Positions 13,201 through 25,859 of a stretch of 64,000 nt of DNA are shown in pieces. Made by a program: the position numbers and the translations under genes. The notes under the pieces are model-generated. The model did no database searches, was not told the DNA's origin, and saw only the letters and a list, made by a program, of their open reading frames with translations. This DNA is from Monomorium pharaonis (lineage: Eukaryota > Arthropoda > Insecta > Hymenoptera > Formicidae): contig NC_050477.1 in assembly GCF_013373865.1 (NCBI RefSeq), positions 5,788,869-5,852,868 on the forward strand, written 5' to 3'. Each line of letters begins with the position of its first letter. Position 1 is the stretch's first letter.

Positions 13201-16200
13201 GTCAACGTCCGCCGTTTGTCACGAAGATGAACAGACAATGTGCGAAGCCCTCGTGTTTCCCGGTTACCAATTCCAATCTTACTTCGTCGCATAAATTGTC
13301 ATCACGTGCCTGATGATTATCTGCTTCCCCCCCCCCCCTCCCTCCTCTCGCCCAGAAGAAAAATTCCTCGGAAGCGGATGAAGCTAGGCGACGCGGAAAT
13401 GATTACGTGACAAAGAAGCTCGGCGATATATTTCTCTCAATTATCCGATAAAACAACGAACATGGATTTTTTTGGAGAAGACGAAGAAAAAGGAAAAGAC
13501 TTAACCTTTTGCAACTGAGAAGAACAGAAGAAGAAGAAAAATCCGCACGCATGGGAAAGTGTTTTCCTGAGAATTCTCAGAGTCTCACCCAACCGCTGGA
13601 TTGTGATTAGACTTGTCTAGGCTAGAGCTTCGCTTAGGAGACGCGTGCGTGAGTAGATTGCATCACAGATCCATGTAAATTCGTTAGACGTAAAAAGGAA
13701 TTGCCTTGAACACCATGTAGAAGAGATCTCCCTCCCGCATATTGGTCGGCGAATTTTACCCACTTTCTATAGTTTCAATCTTACAACAAACAAGATACTT
13801 GCGACAGACAAGAACGGACATTTTTGCGGCCTTCCTAAACTGACAATTTATTTTGTCTCGCCTCACTTATCTCATCTCTCTGAAGTGATCTGATAAAAAT
13901 AAAAATGTTCAAATTTGCTTCGCGCCCGCGAGGTTGACGGCCGCTCGGTTCAAGCGAAGTTCAAGCAAGTATATGCGGACGTGATTTCGCATGACTTTCA
14001 AGAATCCCCGTTCCGCAAAAGCGAATATGCTAATGTTCTTTAACGTTGTTCCTTATGCTAAATGACTCTTTGTCAGATTTATTGCATTTTCAGAGTGTCT
14101 TTTCTCGCGACTATGTATATCGTCGCTCAGTTGTATGACGATGTTTCGAAAGGTGGGCGAAATGACCGGAGAGAAAAACTGATTAACATACATCGGCCGA
14201 GCGAGAAATGAAGAGCCTTTCGAAAGCGAAGCGAACCGTTCATGTGCTGCGACGAATCGACAAAGTGATATGTCAACAGTAAAAAGTTTCCAGAGCCTTT
14301 TGGTTACATTCAGAATCTCTGATGACGTCGCAAATTCAGCATCGAGTTTGTATTTAATATAATTATAATAATAACGAATAAAATTTATATGTTTTCTACC
14401 TTAACTGAATTATCATTTAAATCAACTTATCATTATATTTTTTTATTTTAAATGATCGAGATTCTCATTATTGATTCTTTATTGAAGAAGGGTGTCAATT
14501 TTATTGGACGGCATATTATTTTAACTTTTTCTTATTAAAGTCAACAAAGATTTCATTCGGAGAGATGAAAAATCGCATCGAAAGCACGTGTCGCAATTTC
14601 GTCTACACTTAAAAGGAAACTGCCAAAAACGTAACTGTAGAAATGCGTAGGTAGTTGATTCTCAGTTGATGGTCTCGGAGGTCTTGGGCTGACCATGATC
14701 TTGAGCGATCGAACGCCGCTACTGATGACCGGTTTTTAACATATTTCAAGACGGGCTTTCGCTCAGATCGTTACTCTTGACCGCGAAATTTTCGAACGTA
14801 ATAAGTCAGTCGGTCTCCCACATTGGTTAACCGTTAATTTTCACCAAGATGAGACAATCGAGTTTGTAGCGCGACGAAAGTCGATGAGACACACTTCCGT
14901 TTCCTTAATTTCTGACCATTCTACTGTTGAACACGTATAATTTATTCCTCTAGTCACGTGTAATTCATAATAACTCAAATTAATTGAAAATAATAAATAA
15001 AAAAGATCAAATAAGATAATCAGATGGGAAGAAGATTGAACACGTGTCGGTTTATTAATGTATGTTAAATTTTATTGACTCAAGAATAATTATGAATTAA
15101 TTTGATTTATTAAAATTAAATCAGACGATAACGAGGCGCTAATTATACGTTAAAAAAGTACGCAGCAGAGAATATTTTCTTAATTCCCACTGAATTAAAA
15201 TATTCTTAAACGTGAATCACCAAGGTTTCTTCTCTTCGCGCGACGCAGATAACTTACATCGTATACTTCGCGATTTCTTTCCGCAAGAAAAAACATCTCG
15301 ATCGCAGGAAAGAATCGCTCGTGCAGCGCGGGAAAGGGTTCACGCGAGTGCTTGACCGAGATTTACGTTGCGTTGCAGCACATACGCTATTTCTTTTTTT
15401 ACAGGTCATTACACATACCGCGCACGTATGCGCGATAGAGTAGAATAGAGCGAGACGGTAGGGCCACTCCTCTTTACCTTCGCGTGAGTCGGAGAATGAC
15501 TCGTGGTCTACGTCGTCCCCTACACCTTGAATTCTTGCACCGATTATTTATTTTCGGCTGCTTTGTCTCGGCTTCTATTTTACTCCTGACACGTACAAAT
15601 CCACAAAGCTTAATTATTTCTTGTTAAACTTATTAATAAATGGACGAAAATACAAAATTATAATATAGATAAATCATATATATACAATATATTTGTGTTA
15701 TATTAATTATATTAAAATTACGATTCAATATAATATAATATTATATTATACAATATAATAATTACATATTAGAATTGTGAATCAACGATTATAACGTTCT
15801 GTATTATTACGTCTATAAGCCACTTTTTTAAGACAATGCATCTTTTTTTCTGTGATTCTTTCACGTAAAGATGGATTACTCTTGTAGCAAAAGATTCTTG
15901 TGGATCCACCATTCGACAGGTTAAGCATGGTTCGCGAATTCTCACCTATATTTACCTCGTTTCGCCGCGTACTACTCTATCATCTCGAAAACGGTTCTCG
16001 CGATAGAAGCGTTGCGCTTTTCAATTTCAACCGGGGCCGTTTATTATATACAACTCGCCGCAGGATCGTGAGAGAACACGAGTGAAAGGAGCGCACTCGC
16101 AGATCCGCGATGCTGCGCTCCGTGATTCCCTCCGCGATCTGGATGATTCTGCGTCTCCGAGAAAGAGTTGCCGGAGCCGGATCAGAAGATCGAGAATCCG

Positions 16201-17979
16201 CCTGCGACGGAAGTGACACTTCGCGTTTCATGCACGAGGATGAAAACAGCGGAAGTGACTTGCATGCAAGAATACAAGGAATAAATAATTGCGAACTGAA
16301 GAGAAATTGGAATGCGCGAATTATCAGCAAACAATTAAGAATTCGAAATAAAATTTGGCTTTCAGCGAGATCAGCTCGGGTTAGGTTGGCATAGATCAAT
16401 TGCGGGAGATTGGAAAGACGCGAGAAATACCGATGCTCTACCTCGACTCGACTTATTGTTAGATTAACCGGCTTTGCATTGTTTAAGGTTGCCATAATTG
16501 GAAGAGTAACGTCCGGTGATTCTGGAACATCCCGTATTAGCGATCATTGTAACGGTGCGCATTGTAACGGCACACGACGCGCTCATAAGAATAGAAGAGG
16601 CGCACGCTACTTTGCACTTTTCGGCCCGATTCGAGATCGCAGATTCCGGTCTTGCCTGCTCTCCGGAGACGCCTCTTACCATTGTTTCGGGTTGTTAAAA
16701 CGATTACCAGCAAAAGGCGGTGGCGGCGGGGCGTTGTTGCGCGTTACGTAACGATTTCGTCGGGCTCGCGCATGCACTTTCCGCGTCGCGATTGTGTTAG
16801 CGTGGCTTATGGTGCGTTTGCCTCATACAGGATGTTTTCCGAACGAGCTCATGCCTCACAATGCTCATGCTCGAGCAGATAGCGATCGACCGAGAAGGAA
16901 ATTTTTTTACTTGCGACACCCGATTACCTCACGCGATCGCGAAATCGCCTCGCTCTTTATATCCTTCTCACTCGTCGGCGCTTGATCGCAGCGAATTAAA
17001 ATTCGACGGACAATGTCAATGTTTTACGTGAATGAAACTCTCTTATCTGCAGAAACATTGTTAGATAAAAATATATCAAGAGATATGATATATAATATCA
17101 AAATATATTGAAGTAATAGTAATCAGGAAACAGCATCAAAATTGCTAATTTTTTAAAATAAAAAATTTAGGTTTTATTTAGTTTTATATAAATAAAATAT
17201 TAATTGATAAAAATACCATTACTGTTTAAAAAATTTAATAAAAATTAACTTTATTTTAAGTTAATTAAGTTTATTTTATTTTATTTTAAATTTAATTAGG
17301 ATTTCAAATTTTAATTAGTATGATAATGTTTTTATTTAAGAAATTTATTACAGTAACTGACGCGTAGTCAATAAATCTATGAAGCGCGCACCTATATCTC
17401 AGCTGTCTATTGAAAATATTTCTTCCGCGGAGAGATGGAGATGTAACTACGTAAATCCGAGGACAATCTCTCTCGCGTAGGAGATTGATAATTAGCAATC
17501 CCTATAAGAGACGAGCGCGCCGAGATAATCGACAGAATGTTATTTCTAATGAAGCAGAATCTACCGTCATTTTTACATAACCGTTAATTGTAAAATAGAG
17601 AGGAGAAGTAACGGTACTTTGCAAAATAACAGGGTAATGTGTCATATTTGCGACTGATGTAACACGCAGTTTTTATCCCCGTCCCGGAGAGGATGGTTGC
17701 TTAAATGGCCGATTGCAAGTGCAACTGCAATAATTGCGCAACTTTCGGAGAATCACCGCTCGATTCTCCCATGATCATAGAAAATATTGTTCTACATACT
17801 GTATAACAAACGTAATTCAAATCACTTTGTCTTGTCAAATAAATAATAATGTAAAATACAGTTGGAAGTAATTGTAACGTTATCTTTACGGCATTTTGCT
17901 ATAATATTTTTCTATATTGCTATTTGTTTACAGGAAATTTTTTCTCACGTCCATTTTTTTTCTCATTTATTTTTTCAGA
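7269..17979 (+). other. Gene-poor stretch of 10.7 kb, probable first intron of the DUF4758-like gene
   Basis: No exon with protein character was recognised. AT-rich DNA alternates with GC-richer islands (about 10600-11050, 11400-11850, 12200-12650, 12950-13400, 15200-15550, 15900-17000). Open frames in those islands occur on both strands at once and are compositional. Such islands in a long first intron could be enhancers or unseen alternative first exons. A poly-C run lies at about 13328. One foldback element is listed separately. Confidence 0.45.
9251..9536. mobile_element. Degenerate foldback element with CACTGAGAAAA termini
   Basis: The left end CACTGAGAAAA is mirrored by TTTTTCTCAGTG at the right end, 286 bp apart. 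Inside, segments near 9323-9355 and 9428-9465 are weakly inverted copies of each other. No coding capacity. This fits an old non-autonomous DNA transposon; the superfamily is not determinable by eye. Confidence 0.5.
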
Positions 17980-18027
17980 TTCCGCGAGATTTGTGTGTCC
18001 GCGTAGGATGAGATCAAACTGAACGCA

Positions 18028-21000
18028 ATGACATCGAGATTCTTTGTATTTGTCGCGGCTCTAGCGTATGGTGAGTGAGAGCTGACGTCACCGCTGTTAA
18101 ATGCAGAATTTTGTGTAAAGCACTTCTCGTTTCAAGGTCCACCAGAAATCCTGAATCGCGTCGCAAACAAAAAGTTTTCGCCCAAGTAGTATAACGTTTC
18201 CTTTTGAAATATTTCATTGTGTGCTTCGTGCATCCGTAAATTTTACAACGCACTTACATATGTATTTTTATAACAAATTTGTTGGGAATTGAGATGTATA
18301 TAAAACAGATTTTTGTGACTTTGTGCAGTTGCAGTGTCCGCCGCGCAAGTTTACAAGAGCTACCCGGAGGATGCAGCTGCAGCGATCGAACCAGCGCCTA
18401 CGAATAATGACTTCATCACGCAGACCGTTTACGGCTTCCTGGACTTCACCACGACGATCGGTAACACGGTGATGGTCTTCAGCCCTCAAAGCGCTCCTCC
18501 AGGTATCGTCTGCAAAATTGTTTAATTTATTAATTGCACTCAGATAATTATGTCGAACCTGTAAAATTTGAAATATTGCAAATGTTGCAAAAAAAAATGG
18601 TTTAAAATTATTGAAAGTAAATAAAATATATAAAGTTATAATTTTAAAATAAAATTAATTTTCAGAATAGTAGTATTGTAATTAGTTTTCTTTCAAAGTG
18701 CGACTATAACTTAAAGATAAACTTAAAGAAAGCATTCTTTAATTTAATTATTGACGTAATTATCTGATAAAATGCCTTTTTCTTTCTCACTCTTTCTGTC
18801 TATCGATCAACGCGATAAAGAATTTTGTCGAGGAGTTCCGAAGAGAGAATCCGTTGAGAAACAAATACCAAGAACTTTCGCAATCGGCAAAACAGAAGAT
18901 TGGCAACTGATATTTGTAACCATGAGATGTCATGCGATTTTGAATTGTAGATAATACCAGAAATTACTTTCTAAGCGCAATCGACACCTTCTTGTTGATG
19001 CCGAGCACGTTCACGAACTCTGATCCTTCGAGCGTAAGGAGGCCTTGAAACGCTGAAGAGTACTGTACTCAAGGTGGGCCTTGGCGAGGGACACCGGGTC
19101 CCAATCTCTTTAGCATATCGCTGTCCGGGTTCACGTACAGATCATGCTCATTGTTCATTCGTCATGACTCTCTTGTCACCTCCTCTCCTTGACTTTTCAC
19201 ATCACCCACTTAGTACAAAGCTATTTGCTTCCTTTTCTCAAATGAAGATACGCCTCCTAAAATTTTATAGAAAATAATTATATAACATACAAAAAACTGC
19301 AGAAAAGTAATTGGAAAGTATATCATAAATATCATATAAAATACCAAATTTAGAATGAAAAAATTATACGCATCTATTAATAAATAACATAATATACACT
19401 TTACTTAAGCTTTAAAGAAAACAAAATGTAATGGAATTAAAATAAGAAATAATACGGTTAACGTGTATAATAAAATTAAGAGTCGAGGGAAGAGATTTCT
19501 ACATATCTTGAATCCTTTCTCTCTAAAAGATAAAGAATTTGAGACCTTCGGCGCGGGTGCTGGCCGTCAGAATGCGCTTTTTTAGTCTCGTTTTCTCGAT
19601 CATCCTGACCTCGCAGAACCGCGACTTTTATTCCCGTCAGGTATGCAAATACACCGTTTCGTTTTCAGAAGGAGATGTCGCGAAGAAGACCACGTCCTCC
19701 GCGCCGGCGATTCACACGAAGCCGGCGACGGAGCAGAAAAAGAATGTTCCCGACATCCAGCCCAGCAAAACTCACAAGGTCAACGATCAGGGTGGCGAGA
19801 CGAAGAAACAACTGAAGGGCACGAAAATCGTCGTGAATTCCGTGGTTGAACAGAACGTGGTGAACCCGTCCGAGAATACCGCACTGAAGTCGACAAAGAG
19901 TCAGGTGAGAAACGAAATGACTGAAACGTACAGGATGTAATTATGTATTACATTAAATCCTGCAATTATGTATTACATTAACTTCTATATAATTCTTCTA
20001 CTATTTTGAGGTCATTTTTTTCTAAATTCTTTAGTTTTTTAATGTGTGAGAGACAATTTCTTTGTAAAATAAATTTAACATATATTACAATATACAATAT
20101 ACAATAATTTAACATAGTATAACATGCAATAATTAAATTTTTTTATTTTATTACGATTATGTATTTAAAATATGTATTACAGTGAGATTTGTTTATAAAG
20201 TAAATTATGTAATACAGTATGTAATAAGTTGTATAAATTATAAAGCGTTACCTTTTGAAAAGGCGGACTAATCGTTTAAAGTGATTTCTCAGGAACCAAG
20301 TAAACAAACGAAAACGCCTGCATTGTCGTCGGTGGTTCAGGTACGTGCCAAAGATGAAACTCCAGTCGTGAAGAATAATCTTGCCGAACCGGAATATGAT
20401 TTTCTCTCGAAGCAGCCGACGGAAGTGATCGACGAAACATACAAGGTATGCAAAAAATGTAGATCAGGGAAATAACTAAAACTATGAAAAATACCATAGA
20501 GTAAATAACATAAATTATTGGTTTTCTTGTTCTTAGAGTTATAGAACATATAATTATACACATTATTTAATTCTGAATTACGTTTTAGAGTTACTATTTC
20601 TAATAATTATATTTTATGCCTTTTTTATATCTTCCTGACCTCCTTTTAATATTTTCTAACTAGATCACTGACTCGGATCTGCTTTCTCTGCTGATGAGAT
20701 AAGTAGAGAAAACAATGGTGATATATTTAAACTTATAACATTTAAAAAATATCCGATATACATTAAAATAATATGTTTTCAAATCTATATTTCTCTCTTT
20801 TATTCTCTTGCTTTAAAATTATCAGCGTCGTTTTGATAATTTGACATTTTAATAACAGAATAGCATTTTAATTGAATTAGTCATACTTTTATAAATACAT
20901 CAAAGTTGTTCTCTGAAATTTATTCTTGCCGACTTTTTTGTCAAATCGGTGGCTCACTTTTTTTTAAGAGATTGAGGAGATTAATATATTTCTTATGAAT

Positions 21001-24000
21001 CTTATACTTTACTTCTTCCAGTCGTACACGCGAAGGAAGAACATCTAACAATTCATATCTACGCAGAAAAAACTTTAGTTTTAAATCAACAATATTATTC
21101 TCATATATAAGCAAGAATATAGAATATTTTTTAAAGAATTTGATCATTTTTAACAGAAACATAATTTCTTTGTGCAAGCAAGTTATTAGCCGTTTAAGAT
21201 TATTAAATTCTTTAAAGAATATTTTACATTCTTGCTTATATGTATGAGAATAATATTGTTGATTTGAAACTAATGTTTTTTTGTGTAGATAAAGCCAATG
21301 ATAACAGATCTTAGTGTTCAATAATATATTCAGTAAATAATTTATATATATACATTTTTTAATCTTTAAAACACGCCGTTACATTTGTTTTTCAAACACA
21401 GTTTTTAAATTAAACCAGAATACTACAATATTAAATTGATAATTAGTTTAATAATACTAATGTTACCCAGGATCTATTATGATCCTTTTTTCCTCAAACA
21501 TTGTAAAAATATCTGAGATATGAGCCAATTCGGAAACATGACATTGGCTCTTTCGAAATCCAGTTCACGATTTCGCGTTTGCAAGACCCGCAATTAAAGT
21601 CTCCATGCTAAATCAATCTCAGAGGCAGGAGAATCAGATATCCAGTTTATAAAAGCGACATTGATCTTCGGCGCTCACGACCGGGAACCGCGAGAAATGA
21701 AAATTGAGCGTCTGGTTTCGATATCGCGAATTGTCGCCAAACCAGATCGCGTCGCTGAAACGAATGAACGTATAGTGGCTGAAACAAGTTCCGATTGCAA
21801 TTCCAAAACGGATCCCCGACCGGAAAAATGGGTCATCCGGCCGACGAGGTGAGAAAGATCGCGCGGCGGAAACGATGCTCAGCTTTACCGTAAAATTGCG
21901 TAACGGGCAAGCGACTTTCACAATAACTCGCGCGCGAAACCGCCGCGGAATTATCCGGAATAACCGCGTCGGCATAATTTTCCGCGTGCCGTAATCGATT
22001 TCCTAGCCGATCCTTTCTAGCCTGCCCCTTCTCTCTTCTGCCGCTCCGTTCCTCAACCACGGCGATCGGCGTGAAAGTCCGATCCGATCCCACCGATAAA
22101 TCGGTTTCACCTGCGACGAGCTTTTCCATCGCTACTGCGTCTTGAATGTCTTGTTGCATTTAATTAATTAATTATTAACATAATAATAAATAATAATTTA
22201 TTTTAATATGTTACATAATGTTATTATACATACGTGCACACACAAACACACATATTATTATTCCAATATTTTATTTTGATTATTTATCTCATTATGGCTC
22301 ATTCTCTCTCCCGTTCTATTCCAAAAACTAATTTTAATCTTTTGTTAAATTTAAAAAAATGTACACTATTATCAAATTGATATTATTTTGTTCATATGAT
22401 TATTATGTCTTACAATCCTTCCGATTAAGGATCTACTTATTTAACATTACTAAAAATTAAAAAACTTATATTAAATTTAGATTTAAAATTATTCCGTTAT
22501 TAATAGATGTATTATGTAATTGTTTACTGCACGGAATTATTACTGCCATTAATCTCCGATAACACGGCATCTTTGTTAATTGCAATTTTGTTCTCCTTGA
22601 CTCAGCTGATCAACCTGCAACCCTCGTCGAAGACTCATCACAAGCCGCGTGCCACCCCGCGAAGAGACAAGGAGAATCCAACCGGCCTGGTGACCAAGCT
22701 GGGCGGTACCATTGTGAAAGACGGGCTCACCACTGTGCATGAGACCAGTGTGATTGGAACCTACATCAATGGCAAATACGCCCAGGTGTTACAGAGCTCG
22801 TCAAGGATCTTAACGACACCGTTCGCGCCGGTGGAAGGTAAGATTCGGCCCTCCAGCACCAACCGCGTTCTGAAGACCATCAGTCCACAGCATGGCAAGC
22901 TCAAGCCTCAGCTGGAACCTACCCCTACTCATCAGCAACAGGAGGAATCTTCATTGCCACTAGAAGCTCTCTTCAACGAACCCTCCGGTAAGTATTTTAG
23001 GATAAATTATTGTAAATTTTTTGTCACTTTTAATGTTCTTTTTTACATAATCTAAATCTGCTATATAATGTAATAAATTTTTAAATAAAGTGTTTATGTT
23101 TTATGTCTGTTGCTTTTAAAGTTTAGCTTTTGTGTGACAAAATTTTTTCCTAATATACAGAAGTTAAAAAATTTTTAACATAATAAAAAAATAAAAATCT
23201 TTTTTATTATATTTTTATTATTTAATAAAATTTACATTATATGTAAAAAAATTTTATAACCCTTGAGAAATAAATTTATTCTGATTAAATTTCAAAGGCA
23301 CTCCAGTGCGAACGACGCGAAGACACTCGATCCCCAATAATCCATCCAGGCTTAAATTCCGAAACAAGATCGCCGATGAATACGATAACACCGAACCACA
23401 GCAAACGAGAATCGGAAAGAATCGCTCCAGTACAACGCGACCAAATTATAAGTAAGTGTTACATAAAGTAGCAACAATTAGAAAGAATAAGTTATTCAAT
23501 AATTTAATAATCTTTCTTTTTATGGTTTTTTTAATTAAAAATTTAATTTTATTGTATCGTCTTTTTTTAATGTTCGTAAATTATTGTAATTTATATATAT
23601 ATTTATATATATATAAATTACAACAATTTTTTAATTTACGATATATATATATCGTAAATTAAAAAATATAATAAAATAACTTGACATGATCTTTATTTTC
23701 TTCAGAAATCGCCTCACGACCACCACCACTGAGGCGCCCATCACTCGTCGTCGCAGCGGTTTCCGGCCAAACAATCAGTCTACTAATTCGCCTTCTAAGC
23801 AATTAACGAAATTGAAGAACAACGACCAGCAGCCGTCGACAACAGTCACCCTTCTGCCCAAGGTGAAGCTACCGAGGACACAAGGTCGCTGGTCATACAA
23901 GACCACGCCGAAGCCGAGAATTATGATTCGTAAGCAGGTGGACGAGCAGGAGGATTTCCGAACGTCAACCACCGAGCCAAGTACAACGGAGTCATCTCCG

Positions 24001-25859
24001 ATCTTTGATGAGCAAATTAAGCTGGCAGCGCCAACAATCAACGTTGCCTCGGTCCCATCCAGTGGCACCAATGTTGCCCAGAGGAAAGAGCTGTCCTTGA
24101 CGGAAGACGAGTTGGATCCTAGTGAAAGCGAGGATGTGGCCAGCGTTAGCGTGCAACAGGATCAACAGCAGCATCCTGAAGAACAGATCCTGCCAGTGGA
24201 AACGCTTAACGTGGAGATCTCTACTGCAGCGGATCTCGATAATATATACTTTGAAATCGCCACTATTAAGTCACCCTATTCCTTCCAGGTGAGCTTTTTT
24301 TCATTCTTATTTTTAATATATATATATTTATTTGGCCATTAGATTAAGATTTAAGTTAATGTTAAACATGCCCAACAATTGCATAATAATACTAAAATTT
24401 GTTAGTTTTTGGTTTGTCGGATCTTTTTCTAAGATCTATTGATGAGCATTTTTCTGACGGATCATCTTGTACAGTTATTTAGTTACCGATCTTATAATGC
24501 AAGACGTGTTCTTTTTTCAGGTAGGAACACTGCGAAATACCCGCTACATCACGGTGACCTCCACCATCAAGAAAACGTTTGCTACAGCCGAGCCGAGTAG
24601 TTCAATTTCGCCCACTGAACCGCTTACAGAAAACATCCTAGCAAACACTGGAGCTGCTTACGAGTCAACATTGCCACTCGACTCATCCGTCGCGACACTG
24701 CCGGCAATCTCCCTAGACGCTGCTCAAGCGACGCCACCGTTGGAAACGCTAACGGAAACGTTCTCGACAACGCAAACTTTGCTGAAAACGCATATGCTGC
24801 CGGTGATCTACGCCGGCAACAGCACAACTCGGCTGACTTTGGTGCAAACGTATAACATTGCCCGAGTAGTGACGGCGACAAAAACGCTGCCGCCAATGGA
24901 GATCTATCAGTTTATTCCGAGTAAGACACTGAATGAGTTCAACACAAAGCTCGACGAAGCCGGCAGCGAATTGCACCTTGAGCTCGACTTTGGCGATGAC
25001 GATCGCGATGAGGAGGACATTCCCAAGAGGGTGGTAGTGCCCAACAACGACCCCGATGTCGACCTGGACATCTTTAAACCGGCGTCGCCGTCCAAGGTCA
25101 AGAACGACATCGCGACCAGCAGCAATGCCGAGTCTCAATTGACTTCGGAGCAGGCTCAACAACTGGCTCTATTGAAATACTTCGGTCAGCCGCAACCCCA
25201 GGTCATCACTACCTCCAGACCGGTAGTCAAGTTGGAGACGTTATACGAATCGCATGTGATTCCAGTGGTGAATTTGGGGAATACCATCTACTCAACGCTA
25301 ACCAGGCCAGTTGGCACCGTGTCCAGGTCCGTATCTTTATCTAAATTATTTTCTGTGACAGCGTTTCTTACGCAACACACACATACAGAGATAAAATTGG
25401 ACATTTAAGGAGCAATTTATAAATAATTATAAATGTTAAGATTTAAAATATTTAATAAATTGTATGCGTTGATCTATATAATTATAAGCATTTTCTTTAA
25501 GTATATTTTGATTGGATTTACTCTACTTCAGGACGTCCTACGAGTACGGCACGTCCACCCTGAGTCCGGTGCTGCAGCCGCAGGTACCGCAGGTGCCGCT
25601 GTACCCGCAGCAGCCACAATTTACGGTGACAAGCGCGCCCGTGATTACCCAGACCTTCGCCACTGTGTCCGATTCGCGGGTGCTGAAGCTCACCTTCGGC
25701 GCCAAAACCGCCTACACTACTCTCTTCTCTACAAAGGTCGTGCCTACCGAACTTACTACCTATATCACCAATACGGTACCAGTGCAACCGACGGTACCAG
25801 CGTATCCCGGTTATTACCCAGCACCGGTGCCCTATGCACCCTTTCCCTTCGTCGGTTAG
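18028..25859 (+). CDS. Secreted Thr/Pro-rich protein resembling the insect DUF4758 family
   Basis: Nine exons: 18028-18070, 18329-18502, 19669-19904, 20293-20445, 22606-22987, 23298-23451, 23706-24288, 24521-25326, 25532-25859; 952 aa with all phases consistent. Residues 1-20 form a signal peptide (MTSRFFVFVAALAYVAVSAA). The mature N-terminus has TVYGFLDFTTTIGNTVMVF. Related short modules recur: SVIGTYINGKYAQVLQSSSR, TRYITVTSTIKKTF, YAGNSTTRLTLVQTYN, PVVNLGNTIYSTLTRP and FGAKTAYTTLFSTKVVPTEL. Between them lie Arg/Lys/Thr-rich and Gln-rich linkers with likely O-glycosylation sites. The last exon is Pro/Tyr-rich (PYAPFPFVG end) and no hydrophobic anchor is visible. The repeated G-x-Y/T threonine modules resemble insect DUF4758 proteins as I remember them. 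Function unknown; an extracellular or cuticle-associated role is a guess. An exon could be missed in the 2.2-kb intron 4, but the phases match without one. Confidence 0.8.
18503..19668 (+). other. Intron 2 of the DUF4758-like gene with a GC-rich patch
   Basis: Mostly AT-rich. A GC-rich patch at 18965-19165 reads on the minus strand as two adjacent protein-like frames, DMLKRLGPGVPRQGPP then SAFQGLLTLEGSEFVNVLG, separated by a frame change and a stop. I could not assign it. It may be a relic of a gene fragment. Confidence 0.35.
21057..21290. mobile_element. Foldback MITE in intron 4 of the DUF4758-like gene
   Basis: Terminal inverted repeats of roughly 85-100 bp, starting ATCTACGCAGAAAAAAC on the left and ending TTTTTTTGTGTAGAT on the right, with shared internal words such as CAACAATATTATTCTCATA. 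234 bp in all, with no coding capacity. Arms differ by scattered substitutions and small indels. Confidence 0.65.
23625..23668. repeat. Perfect AT palindrome
   Basis: A perfect inverted repeat centred on an (AT)n run, with arms reading TTTTTTAATTTACGAT and its complement. It lies in intron 6 of the DUF4758-like gene. Simple hairpin DNA; no function implied. Confidence 0.6.

Noticed and set aside
15900..16985. Cluster of frames up to 171 codons
   Set aside because: Same compositional effect; overlapping frames on both strands with Arg/Ser bias and no family signature.
23775..25162. Minus-strand frames opposite the DUF4758-like exons
   Set aside because: Mirror frames of a coding sequence with biased codons; no independent signals.
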